In this document: in pieces, positions 7,722 through 16,828 of the stretch
How positions within the stretch are numbered: the stretch's first letter is position 1
Layout of the letters: the number at the start of each line of letters is the position of its first letter
From: Urinicoccus massiliensis
GTDB lineage: Bacteria; Bacillota; Clostridia; Tissierellales; Peptoniphilaceae
Assembly: GCF_900120405.1 (NCBI RefSeq)
Contig: NZ_LT635492.1
Span: 714,093 to 778,092 of the forward strand
Length of the DNA stretch: 64,000 bases
Reading direction: 5' to 3'
Notes under the pieces: generated by a model
Told to the model about the DNA's origin: nothing
Database searches by the model: none
Seen by the model: only the letters and a program-made list of their open reading frames with translations
Program-made: the position numbers and the translations under genes

Positions 7722-9794
7722 TTATTGCTTATGAACTTGGTCGTAGTTGTGGTAGCGCCGGTAGAGAAGGTGGGCCAGGCAAAATAGGATCCCTCCCACT
7801 AAAAGGGCACCAAGATATTCAATGCCCACCCGGGCAAAGGACATCATAAGAGGGGTCCGGATATGGGAGAAAGTGTTGGTAATGTCTACCATGCCAATGG
7901 CTGCCAGCATAAAGCAGATAAAGGCGTAGACCTTGCCCAGGTTCTTGTGGGCCCCATAAACCAAGAGGACAATGGCCGGGAAGCCAATAAAGACTGCCTT
8001 GGTTCTAGGCCGGGCATAAAAGAGATTTTCAAAGAGGTTTCTCACAAGCAATTCCACACCGGGCACCTTGGAAGAGGTATTGCCCCCTCTTAAGAGAAAG
8101 ATGCCCAGGACAATAACTCCCATCCCTGCCAGGCAGGCCTGCCAAATTTTTACATCCGACAAGAGCAGGTCCCTGCACAGGGGGTAGCCCATTTTTTGAC
8201 CCTTTTCCAGGTAGATTTTTCTAGCAAAAATCAATAGGGCCAGGGCCAGGGGTAGGACTTGGGAAATTTTTACCCCCCGGAAGATGTTGATTTCCATCAT
8301 ATAGTCTGTTGAGGCTAAAAAGACCACTTCATTTAGGGCCCCAATCATGGAAATACCTACAGCCAGGGCCAGGGTCCAGGCCCCTTGGCCGTAAATTTTT
8401 GCCAATCCATCTTGAGGTCTTGCCTCCTTAATCCGATCATAGGTCCCGGCTAAAAAGGCCAGGGCCAGGGAGGGGAAGACGATGATGTTGGCCAGGTTAA
8501 AAATCAAGTCTCCAAAAGAAGTGGCCTTGTTGAGGCCAAAAATTCCAAAGGCCAGGCCGGATCCCAGGATGAAAATTCCTATTTTCAAGAATTTTTTCAA
8601 GCCAAAAATTTGGTCTAGGAGGAGGATCCCCCCAAGAACAGTTAAGATAGAGGGTAAAATCTTATAGACCTCTGCCACCTTGAAATTATCCATGCCTTGG
8701 ACTTGGCCCTTTTGGTAGTGCATATTTTCCAGGCGTTGGTTGAGAGACCCCAAGACATGGGCATAAACTTGGCTGTCAGGAAGGGTCAGGTTATTTTTCA
8801 TAAAGGGCTTGGTCATGACCATGGCCATATTTCTTTCAGAAATGGCCCGGTAGTAGACATTGGTCAGCTCTTCCCCATGGTGGTGGAAGGGGATTTCATA
8901 GTCATAGTGCTTTTGTAAAAAGTCCCAGGTAATGAGGCAGCGGGCCTTTTTTACATCGCTACGCTTGATAAAATCCTCTCCCCCCTTCAGGGGCATGTTT
9001 CCTCTTTGGGTAATGTCTTCCATCAAGACTAGGGCCAGGTTTTTTTCAGCCAAAAATTGGGCAAAGCGGTCTTGGAGGTCTTGGGGTTTGTCCAGGCCGG
9101 CCCCATAGAGGGTGTTGCCGGGAAAGAGGACAAAGTGTTGGCCACGGCTTAAATCTTCCAGGCTGGCCATAAAGCGGTCCATGGATTTTTCATCATCTTG
9201 GACTCCGGCAATAAAGGTTGGGGTCAAGTTGACATTTAAATTTGGAATGGCCTTGAGGCTTTCCACCAGGTCCTTTTGGTAACCAAGACCTACATATTCT
9301 AGGATGGAAGTCTTTTCTCCCCGGTCCGACATCTTGTCCTTGATCAGGTTTGTGGCTTCTTTCCGGACTAGGACCAGGTCCTTGGCCTTGCCTTGGATTT
9401 CAATTTCTCCTGGACCCAGGTCCTTAATTTCCCTTTCCTCTTTCAGGCACTTGAGGCCCTCCTTGATAAAGGCCAATTCTTCATTGGACCCCTTGACCCG
9501 GAGATTGATTCCATTCATAGACGTTTCTATGGTGGATTCGGGGTCCACCTTAAGGGAGTTAATGGTGGCTTCCCCTACCGTTACTGTTGTTGCTCCGGCC
9601 TGGGCCAACTCCTTGAAATAGTCTTGAACAGACTGGCCCTGGGCAAAGGCCTGGGACTTAAAATCCTCGTAGTTCACCAGGGTTTCATAGGCCCTATAGT
9701 TTTTTTCCACAGCCATCCTCTGGCCCAGGATGGGTAAAACAAAAGCCAACCATAGGCACAAGAGCAAGGCTCCGGCTATTTTTTCTTTTTTCAT
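7722..9794 (-). CDS. DUF5693 family multi-spanning membrane protein
   Basis: A 690-aa membrane protein. Residues 5-25 form a signal-anchor helix, about 30-390 an extracytoplasmic domain, and about 395-680 some eight or nine hydrophobic helices. The outer part contains VEYVGLGYQ-like and LVLMEDITQRG segments and resembles a TIM-barrel-like or glycosidase-like fold, but no catalytic residue can be assigned. The family is uncharacterised; in other Firmicutes it often sits beside csaB and wall-polymer genes, which fits the SLH proteins encoded later here. RBS AAGGAG lies 6 bases before the ATG, and an extended -10 (TGCTATAAT) at 9834-9842 is its likely promoter. It ends at the IS right end. Confidence 0.75.
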   Translation of the reverse strand: MKKEKIAGALLLCLWLAFVLPILGQRMAVEKNYRAYETLVNYEDFKSQAFAQGQSVQDYFKELAQAGATTVTVGEATINSLKVDPESTIETSMNGINLRVKGSNEELAFIKEGLKCLKEEREIKDLGPGEIEIQGKAKDLVLVRKEATNLIKDKMSDRGEKTSILEYVGLGYQKDLVESLKAIPNLNVNLTPTFIAGVQDDEKSMDRFMASLEDLSRGQHFVLFPGNTLYGAGLDKPQDLQDRFAQFLAEKNLALVLMEDITQRGNMPLKGGEDFIKRSDVKKARCLITWDFLQKHYDYEIPFHHHGEELTNVYYRAISERNMAMVMTKPFMKNNLTLPDSQVYAHVLGSLNQRLENMHYQKGQVQGMDNFKVAEVYKILPSILTVLGGILLLDQIFGLKKFLKIGIFILGSGLAFGIFGLNKATSFGDLIFNLANIIVFPSLALAFLAGTYDRIKEARPQDGLAKIYGQGAWTLALAVGISMIGALNEVVFLASTDYMMEINIFRGVKISQVLPLALALLIFARKIYLEKGQKMGYPLCRDLLLSDVKIWQACLAGMGVIVLGIFLLRGGNTSSKVPGVELLVRNLFENLFYARPRTKAVFIGFPAIVLLVYGAHKNLGKVYAFICFMLAAIGMVDITNTFSHIRTPLMMSFARVGIEYLGALLVGGILFCLAHLLYRRYHNYDQVHKQ

Positions 9795-9833
9795 GTCTTC
9801 TCCTTTTCACAAGTCACTTTAAACCTAAGTCCT

Positions 9834-9842
9834 ATTATAGCA
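9834..9842 (-). promoter_or_regulatory. extended -10 promoter of the DUF5693 gene
   Basis: TGCTATAAT on the minus strand, about 40 bases before the ATG. No good -35 is visible. Confidence 0.5.
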
Positions 9843-9892
9843 AAATCTCCAGGCTCTTGCTAAAAAACTTTCCCTTCCGGTCTTTTCCATAA

Positions 9893-9916
9893 AAAAACCC
9901 CGGTCCGGGGTTTTAT
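9893..9916 (-). terminator. terminator of tdk
   Basis: GC-rich hairpin AACCCCG-GTC-CGGGGTT overlapping the tdk stop codon and followed on the minus strand by seven T. Confidence 0.85.
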
Positions 9917-10485
9917 TCCTTGGTCTTCATTTTTTCATAGCAGGCCCTGCAAAGGGGTTCGTATTCGTCAATGGCCCCCAGGACTACCCGGCTGGTCTTG
10001 CTGCTTTTCCGGTGGCTGACCCAGGCATCGGACCCGCAACAGGTACAAACGGCATGGTGCTTGTAGACGTAGTCGGCCCGGGGCATGAGTTCCTTGATAA
10101 TTTCAAAGGGGACTTTTTGGTAGTCCATATCCAAGCCCGCTACAATAATGGTAATTCCCCGGTCCAGGATCTTGAATAAGACCTCCACCACCCTTTGGGG
10201 GTCCGGGTCTATAAATTGGATTTCGTCAATTCCCACGACATCCAGACCCTTTTCTTGGACCATGGCCTCTAGATCGTCAATGGTATCCAGGGGGTAAGCA
10301 TGGGTGGCCTCTTGGTCGTGGCTCATAATCTCATTTTCCCCACAACGACTGTCCATCCTGGGTTTAAAAGCACAGACCTTGTAACCCGCTATGGAAAACC
10401 GCTTTAAGTCTTTTTCTAAACTTGATGTCTTTCCGGAAAACATAGATCCCGTATGGACGATTAACCTTCCCTTGTACTGGTGCAT
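9913..10485 (-). CDS. tdk: thymidine kinase (type II)
   Basis: Salvage enzyme phosphorylating thymidine with ATP in the cytoplasm; 190 aa, normal for the bacterial tetrameric type. Walker A GSMFSGKT is at residues 13-20, the DEIQF segment carries the catalytic/Walker B acidic residues near 90, and the zinc site is built from two Cys pairs (CTCC near 150 and CRAC near 180). The ATG has GGGAGG 6 bases upstream. The only structure between it and the upstream CsoR-type gene is that gene's terminator, so it must rely on read-through or on a promoter inside the csoR-like gene. Confidence 0.95.
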   Translation of the reverse strand: MHQYKGRLIVHTGSMFSGKTSSLEKDLKRFSIAGYKVCAFKPRMDSRCGENEIMSHDQEATHAYPLDTIDDLEAMVQEKGLDVVGIDEIQFIDPDPQRVVEVLFKILDRGITIIVAGLDMDYQKVPFEIIKELMPRADYVYKHHAVCTCCGSDAWVSHRKSSKTSRVVLGAIDEYEPLCRACYEKMKTKE

Positions 10486-10506
10486 TCTAACCTCCCTGCA
10501 AGAAAA

Positions 10507-10527
10507 GACTTGCCCCTAAGGCAAGTC
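10507..10527 (-). terminator. terminator after the CsoR-type gene
   Basis: Perfect 8-bp stem GACTTGCC/GGCAAGTC with a 5-base loop, then TTTTC on the minus strand. Confidence 0.75.
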
Positions 10528-10803
10528 CTATTTCATATTTGCAAAACGTTCCACGGCCTTGGTGAATTTTTCCACCGTTAAATCCACATCTCCATGGGTC
10601 AAACCATCCTTGACGCAGTGTTTAATATGGCCTTCCAGGATGAGCTTCCCGGCCCCATGAAGGGCGGATTTAGCCGCATTAATTTGTGCCAAAATATCCT
10701 CACAAGGCACATCTTCATCCACCATCCGGTTGATGGCTTGCACTTGGCCTACAATCTTATTCAACCGCCGGTGTAAATTGTCCGAATCCATGCATTGCTT
10801 CAT
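10528..10803 (-). CDS. CsoR/RcnR-family metal- or persulfide-sensing repressor
   Basis: All-helical DUF156 repressor, 91 aa. The family's sensing triad is present as C34, H59 and C63 (VPCEDIL; EGHIKHC). This Cys-His-Cys pattern fits copper sensing (CsoR), but persulfide sensors (CstR) keep the two Cys as well, so the inducer is uncertain. No copper ATPase, chaperone or sulfurtransferase lies next to it; it stands alone between tRNA-Leu and tdk, so its target is elsewhere or is itself. The start has GGAGGG 6 bases upstream. Confidence 0.88.
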   Translation of the reverse strand: MKQCMDSDNLHRRLNKIVGQVQAINRMVDEDVPCEDILAQINAAKSALHGAGKLILEGHIKHCVKDGLTHGDVDLTVEKFTKAVERFANMK

Positions 10804-10863
10804 GACTTCCCTCCTAGCTCTTGTCTAATCTCCTCCAAGTCCTAATCAAGGACTATGGTAAAA

Positions 10864-10896
10864 AAGCTCTAAACACATGGCCTGCATTTAGAGCTT
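10864..10896 (-). terminator. terminator of tRNA-Leu
   Basis: Perfect arms AAGCTCTAAA (10864-10873) and TTTAGAGCTT (10887-10896), then a T run on the minus strand. Confidence 0.8.
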
Positions 10897-10901
10897 ATCT
10901 T

Positions 10902-10988
10902 TGGTGCCGGAGGCGGGATTTGAACCCGCACGGTGTTGCCACCGCTGGATTTTGAGTCCAGTACGTCTGCCAATTCCATCACTCCGGC
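10902..10988 (-). tRNA. tRNA-Leu (anticodon CAA)
   Basis: 87-nt class II tRNA. The acceptor stem GCCGGAG/CTCCGGC, D-arm with TGGCAGA, anticodon stem CTGGA/TCCAG around loop CTCAAAA (anticodon CAA), a variable arm GGTGGCAACACCG and the T-arm GGGTTCGAATCCC all fit tRNA-Leu. CCA is encoded. Its own promoter lies at 11001-11029. Confidence 0.97.
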
Positions 10989-11000
10989 AAGTACCATAGT

Positions 11001-11029
11001 AGTATATCATACCACCATGGTCTTTGCAA
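11001..11029 (-). promoter_or_regulatory. tRNA-Leu promoter
   Basis: -35 TTGCAA (11024-11029), 17-bp spacer, -10 TATACT (11001-11006), 13 bases ahead of the tRNA. Confidence 0.8.
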
Positions 11030-11065
11030 TATATTTATCTTTTCTGTGCCCTTAGAAAAAATGAA

Positions 11066-12046
11066 TTATAATTTGTTAATTTCCTTCACCTTGAAACAGG
11101 CTACATAGTGGTTTTCTTTAACCTCTTCCATAACAGGGTCCTTGCCCCGACATTGGTCGTCACTGTAGGGACACCTGTCTACAAACCGGCAGCCCGGCTT
11201 GGGATCAATGGGACTGGGAACATCCCCATCCAGCTTAATTCTTTCCCTAGACCGTTGAAGTTCGGGGTCTGCCACAGGAATGGCAGAAAGTAAGGCCTTG
11301 GTATAGGGGTGGAGGGGACCTTCATAGAGGTCTTCACTGCTGGCCAACTCCATCATTTGTCCCAGGTACATTACCCCTACCCGGTCGGAAATATAGCGAA
11401 CCATGGACAGGTCATGGGCAATGAATAAAAGAGTCAGGCCCAATTCCTTTTGCAGGTCCTTTAAGAGGTTGACAATTTGAGCCTGGATACTTACGTCCAG
11501 GGCGGAAATAGGTTCATCACAGATGATGAACTTGGGTCTCAAGGCAAGAGCCCGGGCAATCCCGATTCTTTGCCTTTGCCCACCGGAAAACTCATGAGGA
11601 AACCTTTGGGCGTGTTCTTCAGAAAGCCCAACCAGTTCCAAGAGGTCAACAATTCTTTGATAACGGTCCTTGCCCTTAAGGGTCCCATAGATATCCAGGG
11701 GTTCCCCAATAATGTCCTCTACAGTCATCCGAGGATCCAAAGAGGCATAGGGGTCTTGGAAAATCATCTGCATGTCCTTACGGACTTCATGGAGGTTCCT
11801 TCCCTTAAGCTCGTAGATGTTGACCCCGTTAAACTTAACCTCTCCCTCTGTAGGTTCATAGAGACGGAGGATGGTCCGGCCTGCTGTGGATTTCCCACAA
11901 CCAGACTCCCCTACCAAGCCGAAGGTTTCCCCTTCATAGATAAAGAAGTTAATTCCATCCACTGCCTTGAGGTTTCCCCCGCCAACATGGAAGTATTTTT
12001 TTAAGTTTGAAATTTCAACAATCTTGTTATCCTTCAACTTTAGCAC
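11066..12046 (-). CDS. oppF: oligopeptide ABC transporter ATPase OppF
   Basis: Second nucleotide-binding subunit of the Opp importer, 326 aa. Walker A GESGCGKST (about residues 45-53), signature FSGGQRQR, Walker B FIICDEP, and the C-terminal oligopeptide extension with its Cys cluster (CRFVDRCPY...C...C). The start overlaps the end of oppD by 20 bases. It is the last gene of oppABCDF; no clear terminator follows before the tRNA-Leu promoter. Supplying peptides as nutrient fits an amino-acid fermenting host. Confidence 0.93.
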   Translation of the reverse strand: MLKLKDNKIVEISNLKKYFHVGGGNLKAVDGINFFIYEGETFGLVGESGCGKSTAGRTILRLYEPTEGEVKFNGVNIYELKGRNLHEVRKDMQMIFQDPYASLDPRMTVEDIIGEPLDIYGTLKGKDRYQRIVDLLELVGLSEEHAQRFPHEFSGGQRQRIGIARALALRPKFIICDEPISALDVSIQAQIVNLLKDLQKELGLTLLFIAHDLSMVRYISDRVGVMYLGQMMELASSEDLYEGPLHPYTKALLSAIPVADPELQRSRERIKLDGDVPSPIDPKPGCRFVDRCPYSDDQCRGKDPVMEEVKENHYVACFKVKEINKL

Positions 12047-13052
12047 CTCCTTGTGGACAGTCCGGGTGGTTTAACCAACAGCGACTGCAGTGTTGTCCAT
12101 AGTGGTTTTCAAGTTCAGGCAGTTGGTCCCGACAAATGACCATAGCTTGGTCACAGCGGTCGTAAAAAGAACAGCCCTTGGGTGGTTTATAAAGATCCGG
12201 AGGAGTCCCTTCAATGGAATGAAGAACTTCCGATTTTTCCATGTTAATCTTAGGAACAGCCGCCAACAATTTTCTTGTATAGGGGTGCTTGGGGTCTTTA
12301 AAGATTTCTTCCACAGTTCCCTTTTCCAAAATTTGGCCTGCATACATAACGATGACCTCATCCGCCATGTCTGCCACAACCCCCAGGTCGTGGGTAATGA
12401 GGATGATGGAAGTCCCGAGTTCATCGTTTAATTTTTTCATCAGGTCCAAAATTTGGGCTTGGACCGTTACGTCCAAGGCCGTTGTCGGTTCATCGGCAAT
12501 TAAAAGTTCCGGTTTGGATGCCATGGCCAGGGCAATCATAACCCTTTGCCGCATCCCACCAGAGAATTCATGGGGATATTGTTGGATCCTCCGTTCCGGT
12601 TGGGGAACGGCAACAAGTTCCAACATTTCAATGGCCAACTTTTCTGCCTCCTTGGCAGAAATTTTCTTGTGGCGACGGACCCCTTCCACGATTTGCTTAC
12701 CCACCTTCATGGTTGGGTTTAAAGAAGTCATGGGGTCTTGGAAGACCATGGAAATCTTATTTCCACGAATATCCATCATTTGCTTGTTGCTATACTTTAA
12801 AAGGTCTTCCCCCTTAAAGAGGATTTCCCCAGCCTTGTATAGGACCGGAGGCTTGGGTAAAAGTTGGACAATGGAGTTGGCCGTAACACTTTTCCCGCAG
12901 CCAGACTCCCCTACAATGGCCAGCTTAGAGCCTTTTTTCAAGTTAAAAGAAATATCTCGAACAGCCTCAACTTCTCCGAAAAAAGTTTGGAAAGAGACAG
13001 CCAAGTTTTTAACTTCTAAAATATTTTCGAAATTTTCCTTGTTTTCTACCAT
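12027..13052 (-). CDS. oppD: oligopeptide ABC transporter ATPase OppD
   Basis: First nucleotide-binding subunit, 341 aa, with Walker A GESGCGKSV, signature FSGGMRQR, Walker B LLIADEPTTALD and H-loop ITHDLG, then the C-terminal Cys-rich oligopeptide extension (C-SFYDRC...C...C). It pairs with OppF under the two permeases. Its start lies 7 bases after the oppC stop. The family imports di- to oligopeptides and sometimes nickel, but the large peptide-type binding protein OppA points to peptides. Confidence 0.93.
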   Translation of the reverse strand: MVENKENFENILEVKNLAVSFQTFFGEVEAVRDISFNLKKGSKLAIVGESGCGKSVTANSIVQLLPKPPVLYKAGEILFKGEDLLKYSNKQMMDIRGNKISMVFQDPMTSLNPTMKVGKQIVEGVRRHKKISAKEAEKLAIEMLELVAVPQPERRIQQYPHEFSGGMRQRVMIALAMASKPELLIADEPTTALDVTVQAQILDLMKKLNDELGTSIILITHDLGVVADMADEVIVMYAGQILEKGTVEEIFKDPKHPYTRKLLAAVPKINMEKSEVLHSIEGTPPDLYKPPKGCSFYDRCDQAMVICRDQLPELENHYGQHCSRCWLNHPDCPQGGAKVEG

Positions 13053-13059
13053 GGCAATC

Positions 13060-13998
13060 CTACTTTCTCAATCTTGGGTCTAAAGCATCTTGTAGACCGT
13101 CACCGAAGACGTTAAAACTAAACATAATCAGTGAAATAAACAGGGCTGGCAACAACATTTGATAGAAGAGGCCAATCCCCATTACTTCCAAACCATCTGT
13201 AGCCAAAACCCCTAGGGATGGTTGGGGTGGTTGCAGACCCAGACCCATAAAGGACAGGGTTGCTTCGGCAAAGATAGCCCGGGGAACACTTAGGGTGATG
13301 TTAACCAGGATGGGGCCCAGGGTATTGGGGATGATGTGCTTGGTTAAAATATGCTTTTTACTTCCCCCCAAGGACTGGCTGGCCAGGCAGTATTCATTTT
13401 CCCTTAATTGGAGAACCTGACCCCGGACCATAATGGCCATGGGAACCCAACCTGTAATGGACATGGCTAAAACCAGGGTGTACAAACTAGCCCCTTGGTC
13501 TTTCCCCATGGTTACAGAAATCAAAATAACAATCAACATATAGGGGATGGCATAGGCAATTTCAGCAATCCGCATCATAAGCGTATCGACTTTTGAAGAA
13601 GCCATACCGGCAATCCCACCGTAGCTAACCCCAATGACAAAGTCCATGGCAGCTGCCAGGATCCCAATTAAGAGGGAGTAGCGAATCCCGAAGCAAATCC
13701 GGGTAAAGAGGTCCCGACCCAGGGTATCTGTCCCAAACCAATATTGGCCGTTAGGCTCAATATTCATGTGGGTCAGCTCTTGTTGGAAGTAGCTGTAGCC
13801 GGAAATTTGTGGCCCTAAAAAGGCCATAATCAACATCACAACAATTAAGAAGAAGCCAAACATGGCCAGCTTGTTTTGTAAAAGGCGGCGCAAGACATCC
13901 TTCCAAAAACCAATGGTTGGACGGGTAATCTTGTCGGCGTCATCTTTGCGATCTGCCGGAGCAAAAAGTTCTGCAGGTATTGGTTTATTCGTCATCAT
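13060..13998 (-). CDS. oppC: oligopeptide ABC transporter permease OppC
   Basis: Inner-membrane permease, 312 aa, with an N-terminal cytoplasmic arm, one helix (about 40-60), the OppC_N segment, and five further helices of the BPD_transp_1 fold. The GTDTLGRDLFTRI segment and the EAA loop (EATLSFMGLGLQPPQPSLG) are typical of OppC/DppC. The start overlaps oppB by 4 bases (ATGA). Confidence 0.93.
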   Translation of the reverse strand: MMTNKPIPAELFAPADRKDDADKITRPTIGFWKDVLRRLLQNKLAMFGFFLIVVMLIMAFLGPQISGYSYFQQELTHMNIEPNGQYWFGTDTLGRDLFTRICFGIRYSLLIGILAAAMDFVIGVSYGGIAGMASSKVDTLMMRIAEIAYAIPYMLIVILISVTMGKDQGASLYTLVLAMSITGWVPMAIMVRGQVLQLRENEYCLASQSLGGSKKHILTKHIIPNTLGPILVNITLSVPRAIFAEATLSFMGLGLQPPQPSLGVLATDGLEVMGIGLFYQMLLPALFISLIMFSFNVFGDGLQDALDPRLRK

Positions 13999-14924
13999 GA
14001 ACTTTTCCCTCCTAGCTTAATTCTCGGGTCTACCACAACATATAGAACATCCACAATTAACAGCATTAAGATTAAAATAGCTGAATAGAAGATTGTGGTC
14101 CCCATAATCAGGGTGTAGTCCCGGTTGATAATAGAGGTAACAAAGAAGTTACCAAGGCCGGGAATCCCAAAAATCTTTTCAATAACAAAAGATCCTGTCA
14201 AGAGGCCGGAAATAGTGGTCCCCATTTGAGAGACAATGGGTAAAATGGCATTACGAACAGCGTGTCCCATAATGACACGGAAGTTGTGCAGACCTTTTGA
14301 CTTGGCCGTTTTAATATAGTCTTGACCCAGAACCTCCAACATGGATGACCGCATCATCCGGGCGGAAGAAGCCATGGGCATAAAGGACAGGGCTATACTG
14401 GGTAGGATGGTATGGGCCCAGGTCCCCCAGCCTGCAATGGGCAAGAAAGAAACCTTAGACGCCACAAACTGGATAAAGAGGGTCCCTAAAACAAAAGAGG
14501 GTACACTAATCCCGATAATAGCCAAAATCATCATCAAATAGTCTGGAAACTTATTTTGGTAGAGGGCCGCAATAGAACCCAGGGCCGGTCCAATAATAAT
14601 GGAAATGACAAAGGCCTGAAGGCCCAATTGTCCCGATACCGGAGCCCCTCTGGCAATCATTTGATTTACATTTTCTGCCTTGGACTTCATGGATTCCCCA
14701 AAGTCTAATTTACAGACATTCTTTAAGTAAATTACATACTGTTCACTTAGGGGGCGATCAAGTCCGTACCGTGCACGCAAGTTGTTATAAACCGTTACAG
14801 GCATCCGACCGTCCTTGGCAAAGGGGTCGCCTGGAATGGTGTGCATCAGTAAAAAAGTAATGGTGATAATCACCCACAGTGTTACAAGAGAGATTAAAAA
14901 CCTCTTCAACACAAATTTCTTCAT
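13995..14924 (-). CDS. oppB: oligopeptide ABC transporter permease OppB
   Basis: 309-aa permease with six helices. The N-terminal FLxRFL-hydrophobic helix, the HTIPGDPF segment, the RYGLDRPLxxQY motif and the EAA loop (KIFGIPGLGNFF) are characteristic of OppB/DppB. It lies 100 bases after oppA across a stable stem-loop, so it may be expressed at a lower level than oppA. Confidence 0.93.
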   Translation of the reverse strand: MKKFVLKRFLISLVTLWVIITITFLLMHTIPGDPFAKDGRMPVTVYNNLRARYGLDRPLSEQYVIYLKNVCKLDFGESMKSKAENVNQMIARGAPVSGQLGLQAFVISIIIGPALGSIAALYQNKFPDYLMMILAIIGISVPSFVLGTLFIQFVASKVSFLPIAGWGTWAHTILPSIALSFMPMASSARMMRSSMLEVLGQDYIKTAKSKGLHNFRVIMGHAVRNAILPIVSQMGTTISGLLTGSFVIEKIFGIPGLGNFFVTSIINRDYTLIMGTTIFYSAILILMLLIVDVLYVVVDPRIKLGGKSS

Positions 14925-14967
14925 TATCTATCCTTTCTCTAAGGGCTTGTGTGTCAACTTTAAATGT

Positions 14968-15000
14968 AAAGTAGAGAATCGGTAAGCGATTCTCTACTTT
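14968..15000 (-). promoter_or_regulatory. intercistronic stem-loop between oppA and oppB
   Basis: Perfect 14-bp stem AAAGTAGAGAATCG/CGATTCTCTACTTT with a 5-base loop, without a U run after it. Such stems often protect the mRNA of the abundant binding protein and reduce read-through into the permease genes. Confidence 0.75.
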
Positions 15001-15023
15001 ATCTTTACAATGAAATTCGGATT

Positions 15024-16685
15024 TTATTTTGCGTCCGTTATTTCTGCATAAGTTAAGAATGGTTGATTCATCATGGTCGTGTAGATTCCCTTAACATTTG
15101 GTTTTGTTACATATGGTGCAGTATAGAAGTATACTGGAATAACCGGTTTGTCTCTCATTAAGATTTTTTCAGCTTCCTTCATGGAATCCATACGTTCCTT
15201 AGAATCAAGAGCTGTCTTTGCAGTCTTGATTAACTTGTCAAATTCAGGATCTCCCCATCTGGAGTTGTTTTGTGGGTTTCCTGTAGTGAATAAGTCAAGC
15301 ATAGTCATTGGGTCTGCATAGTCTCCAACCCAACCTGCACGAGCAATTGTGAAGTCTCCTTGACGACGACGGTCAATTAGAGTTTGGAATTCCATGTTTT
15401 CAAGTTTCATAGAAATACCAAGTTTGGAGTTCCACATTTCTTGAATTGCTTGGGCGATTTTCTTGTGGTTTTCATCGGTGTTGTAAACAATAACCAGACC
15501 ATTCAAGTCGTCCTTGGTCATATTTTCTTCTGCCAGACCTTCTTCAAGAAGTTTTACTGCTTCTTTGTCATCCATCTTAATTAGGTTGCCGTTGGCTTCA
15601 CGGAAGTCCTTGTCAGCATCATCTTTTAAACCATAGGGTACCATTCCTTCAGCAGGAACTTGGCCAGATTGGGTGATGTTTTCAACAATGGACTTACGGT
15701 CAATAGCTAGAGATAGAGCTTCACGAACCTTTGCATTGTTCAAGGGTTTTTTCTCTGTATTGATTTCATAGTAGTAGGTTGCCAATTGGTCTGCAATTGT
15801 TAATTCAGGATTCTTTTCTTGTTTTAACTTATGAACAATGGTAGTTGGCGGATTGTATAGGAAGTCATATTCGCCACCTTCATATCTTTGCCAAGCTGTG
15901 TTTTGGTCTTCAATGACATCAAAGTGGATTCCAGCTAACTTAACCTTGTCTGCATCGTAGTATTGGTCGTTTTTAACAAGTTCAATGGCTTCGTTATGTT
16001 TCCAATCAACACACTTGAAGGCACCATTGGATACCAATAAACCGTTCTTGGGATCTTTTGCCCAATCCGGATTTGCTTCAACTGTTTTCTTTTGTACTGG
16101 ATAGTAGGTGTAGAAAGCAGTTAGGCTTGGGAAGTATTCAGTTGGTGATTCAAGAGTTACTTCCAGGGTCTTGTCGTCAAGAGCCTTAACCCCAACTTGG
16201 TCAACAGTAGCTTTTCCATTGTTGTAGGCTTCCCCATTCTTTAAATAATAAAGTTGGTAGGAATATTCACTAGCTGTTTCTGGATTTAAAACCCTCTTCC
16301 AAGCAAATTCAAAGTCTTGGGCAGTTACAGGGTCTCCATCGGACCATTTTGCATCGTCCCGAAGGGTAAAGGTGTAAGTTAAACCGTCGTCAGAAACCTT
16401 CATTTCTTTGGCAACGCCTTGAACAATTTCACCTTTTTCGTTGTACTTCATAAGACCTTCATACATATGTTGCATTGGGAAGGAGTCGTGAGTACCTGTT
16501 GCTAAAGCCGGGTCTAGGGTTCCCGGTTCAGAAGAGTTGTTTGTACGTAAAATTTTTCCTTCTGCAGCCTTATCGCCTGCAGCTTCTCCACCTGCGTTGT
16601 TGGCTTTACCGCCGCCTCCGCAAGCTGTTACAAGCATTACTAGTGCCAATAACATGGTGACAATTCTCAAATTGCGTTTCTTCAT
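15024..16685 (-). CDS. oppA: oligopeptide-binding lipoprotein OppA
   Basis: Solute-binding protein family 5, 553 aa. The N-terminal signal peptide has an LVTAC lipobox (Cys about 22) followed by a Gly-rich linker. The family signature region EPGTLDPALATGTHD, the LRDDAKWSDGDPVTAQDF segment and the C-terminal RAGWVGDYADPMTMLD motif match OppA/DppA. It is anchored outside the membrane and delivers peptides to OppBC. It has its own promoter and an inverted repeat just downstream of the -10. The DNA is less GC-rich than its neighbours. Confidence 0.95.
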   Translation of the reverse strand: MKKRNLRIVTMLLALVMLVTACGGGGKANNAGGEAAGDKAAEGKILRTNNSSEPGTLDPALATGTHDSFPMQHMYEGLMKYNEKGEIVQGVAKEMKVSDDGLTYTFTLRDDAKWSDGDPVTAQDFEFAWKRVLNPETASEYSYQLYYLKNGEAYNNGKATVDQVGVKALDDKTLEVTLESPTEYFPSLTAFYTYYPVQKKTVEANPDWAKDPKNGLLVSNGAFKCVDWKHNEAIELVKNDQYYDADKVKLAGIHFDVIEDQNTAWQRYEGGEYDFLYNPPTTIVHKLKQEKNPELTIADQLATYYYEINTEKKPLNNAKVREALSLAIDRKSIVENITQSGQVPAEGMVPYGLKDDADKDFREANGNLIKMDDKEAVKLLEEGLAEENMTKDDLNGLVIVYNTDENHKKIAQAIQEMWNSKLGISMKLENMEFQTLIDRRRQGDFTIARAGWVGDYADPMTMLDLFTTGNPQNNSRWGDPEFDKLIKTAKTALDSKERMDSMKEAEKILMRDKPVIPVYFYTAPYVTKPNVKGIYTTMMNQPFLTYAEITDAK

Positions 16686-16711
16686 AGTTTTCCCCCTTTT
16701 TTCTTTAACAT

Positions 16712-16733
16712 ACTAAAAGATCTATCTTCTAGT
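16712..16733. promoter_or_regulatory. inverted repeat at the oppA transcription start
   Basis: ACTAAAAGAT (16712-16721) and ATCTTCTAGT (16724-16733), one mismatch. It lies just downstream of the -10 and is a candidate operator. Confidence 0.45.
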
Positions 16734-16746
16734 AGGTGTTTTTACT

Positions 16747-16775
16747 ATTATACCTAAATTCTAAAATTAAGTAAA
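16747..16775 (-). promoter_or_regulatory. oppA promoter
   Basis: -35 TTTACT (16770-16775), 17-bp spacer, -10 TATAAT (16747-16752) on the minus strand. Confidence 0.75.
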
Positions 16776-16828
16776 GACTTTTCAAGGATTTCTGGGATAC
16801 TTTTTTCTGTTATTCTGATAAAGCGTTG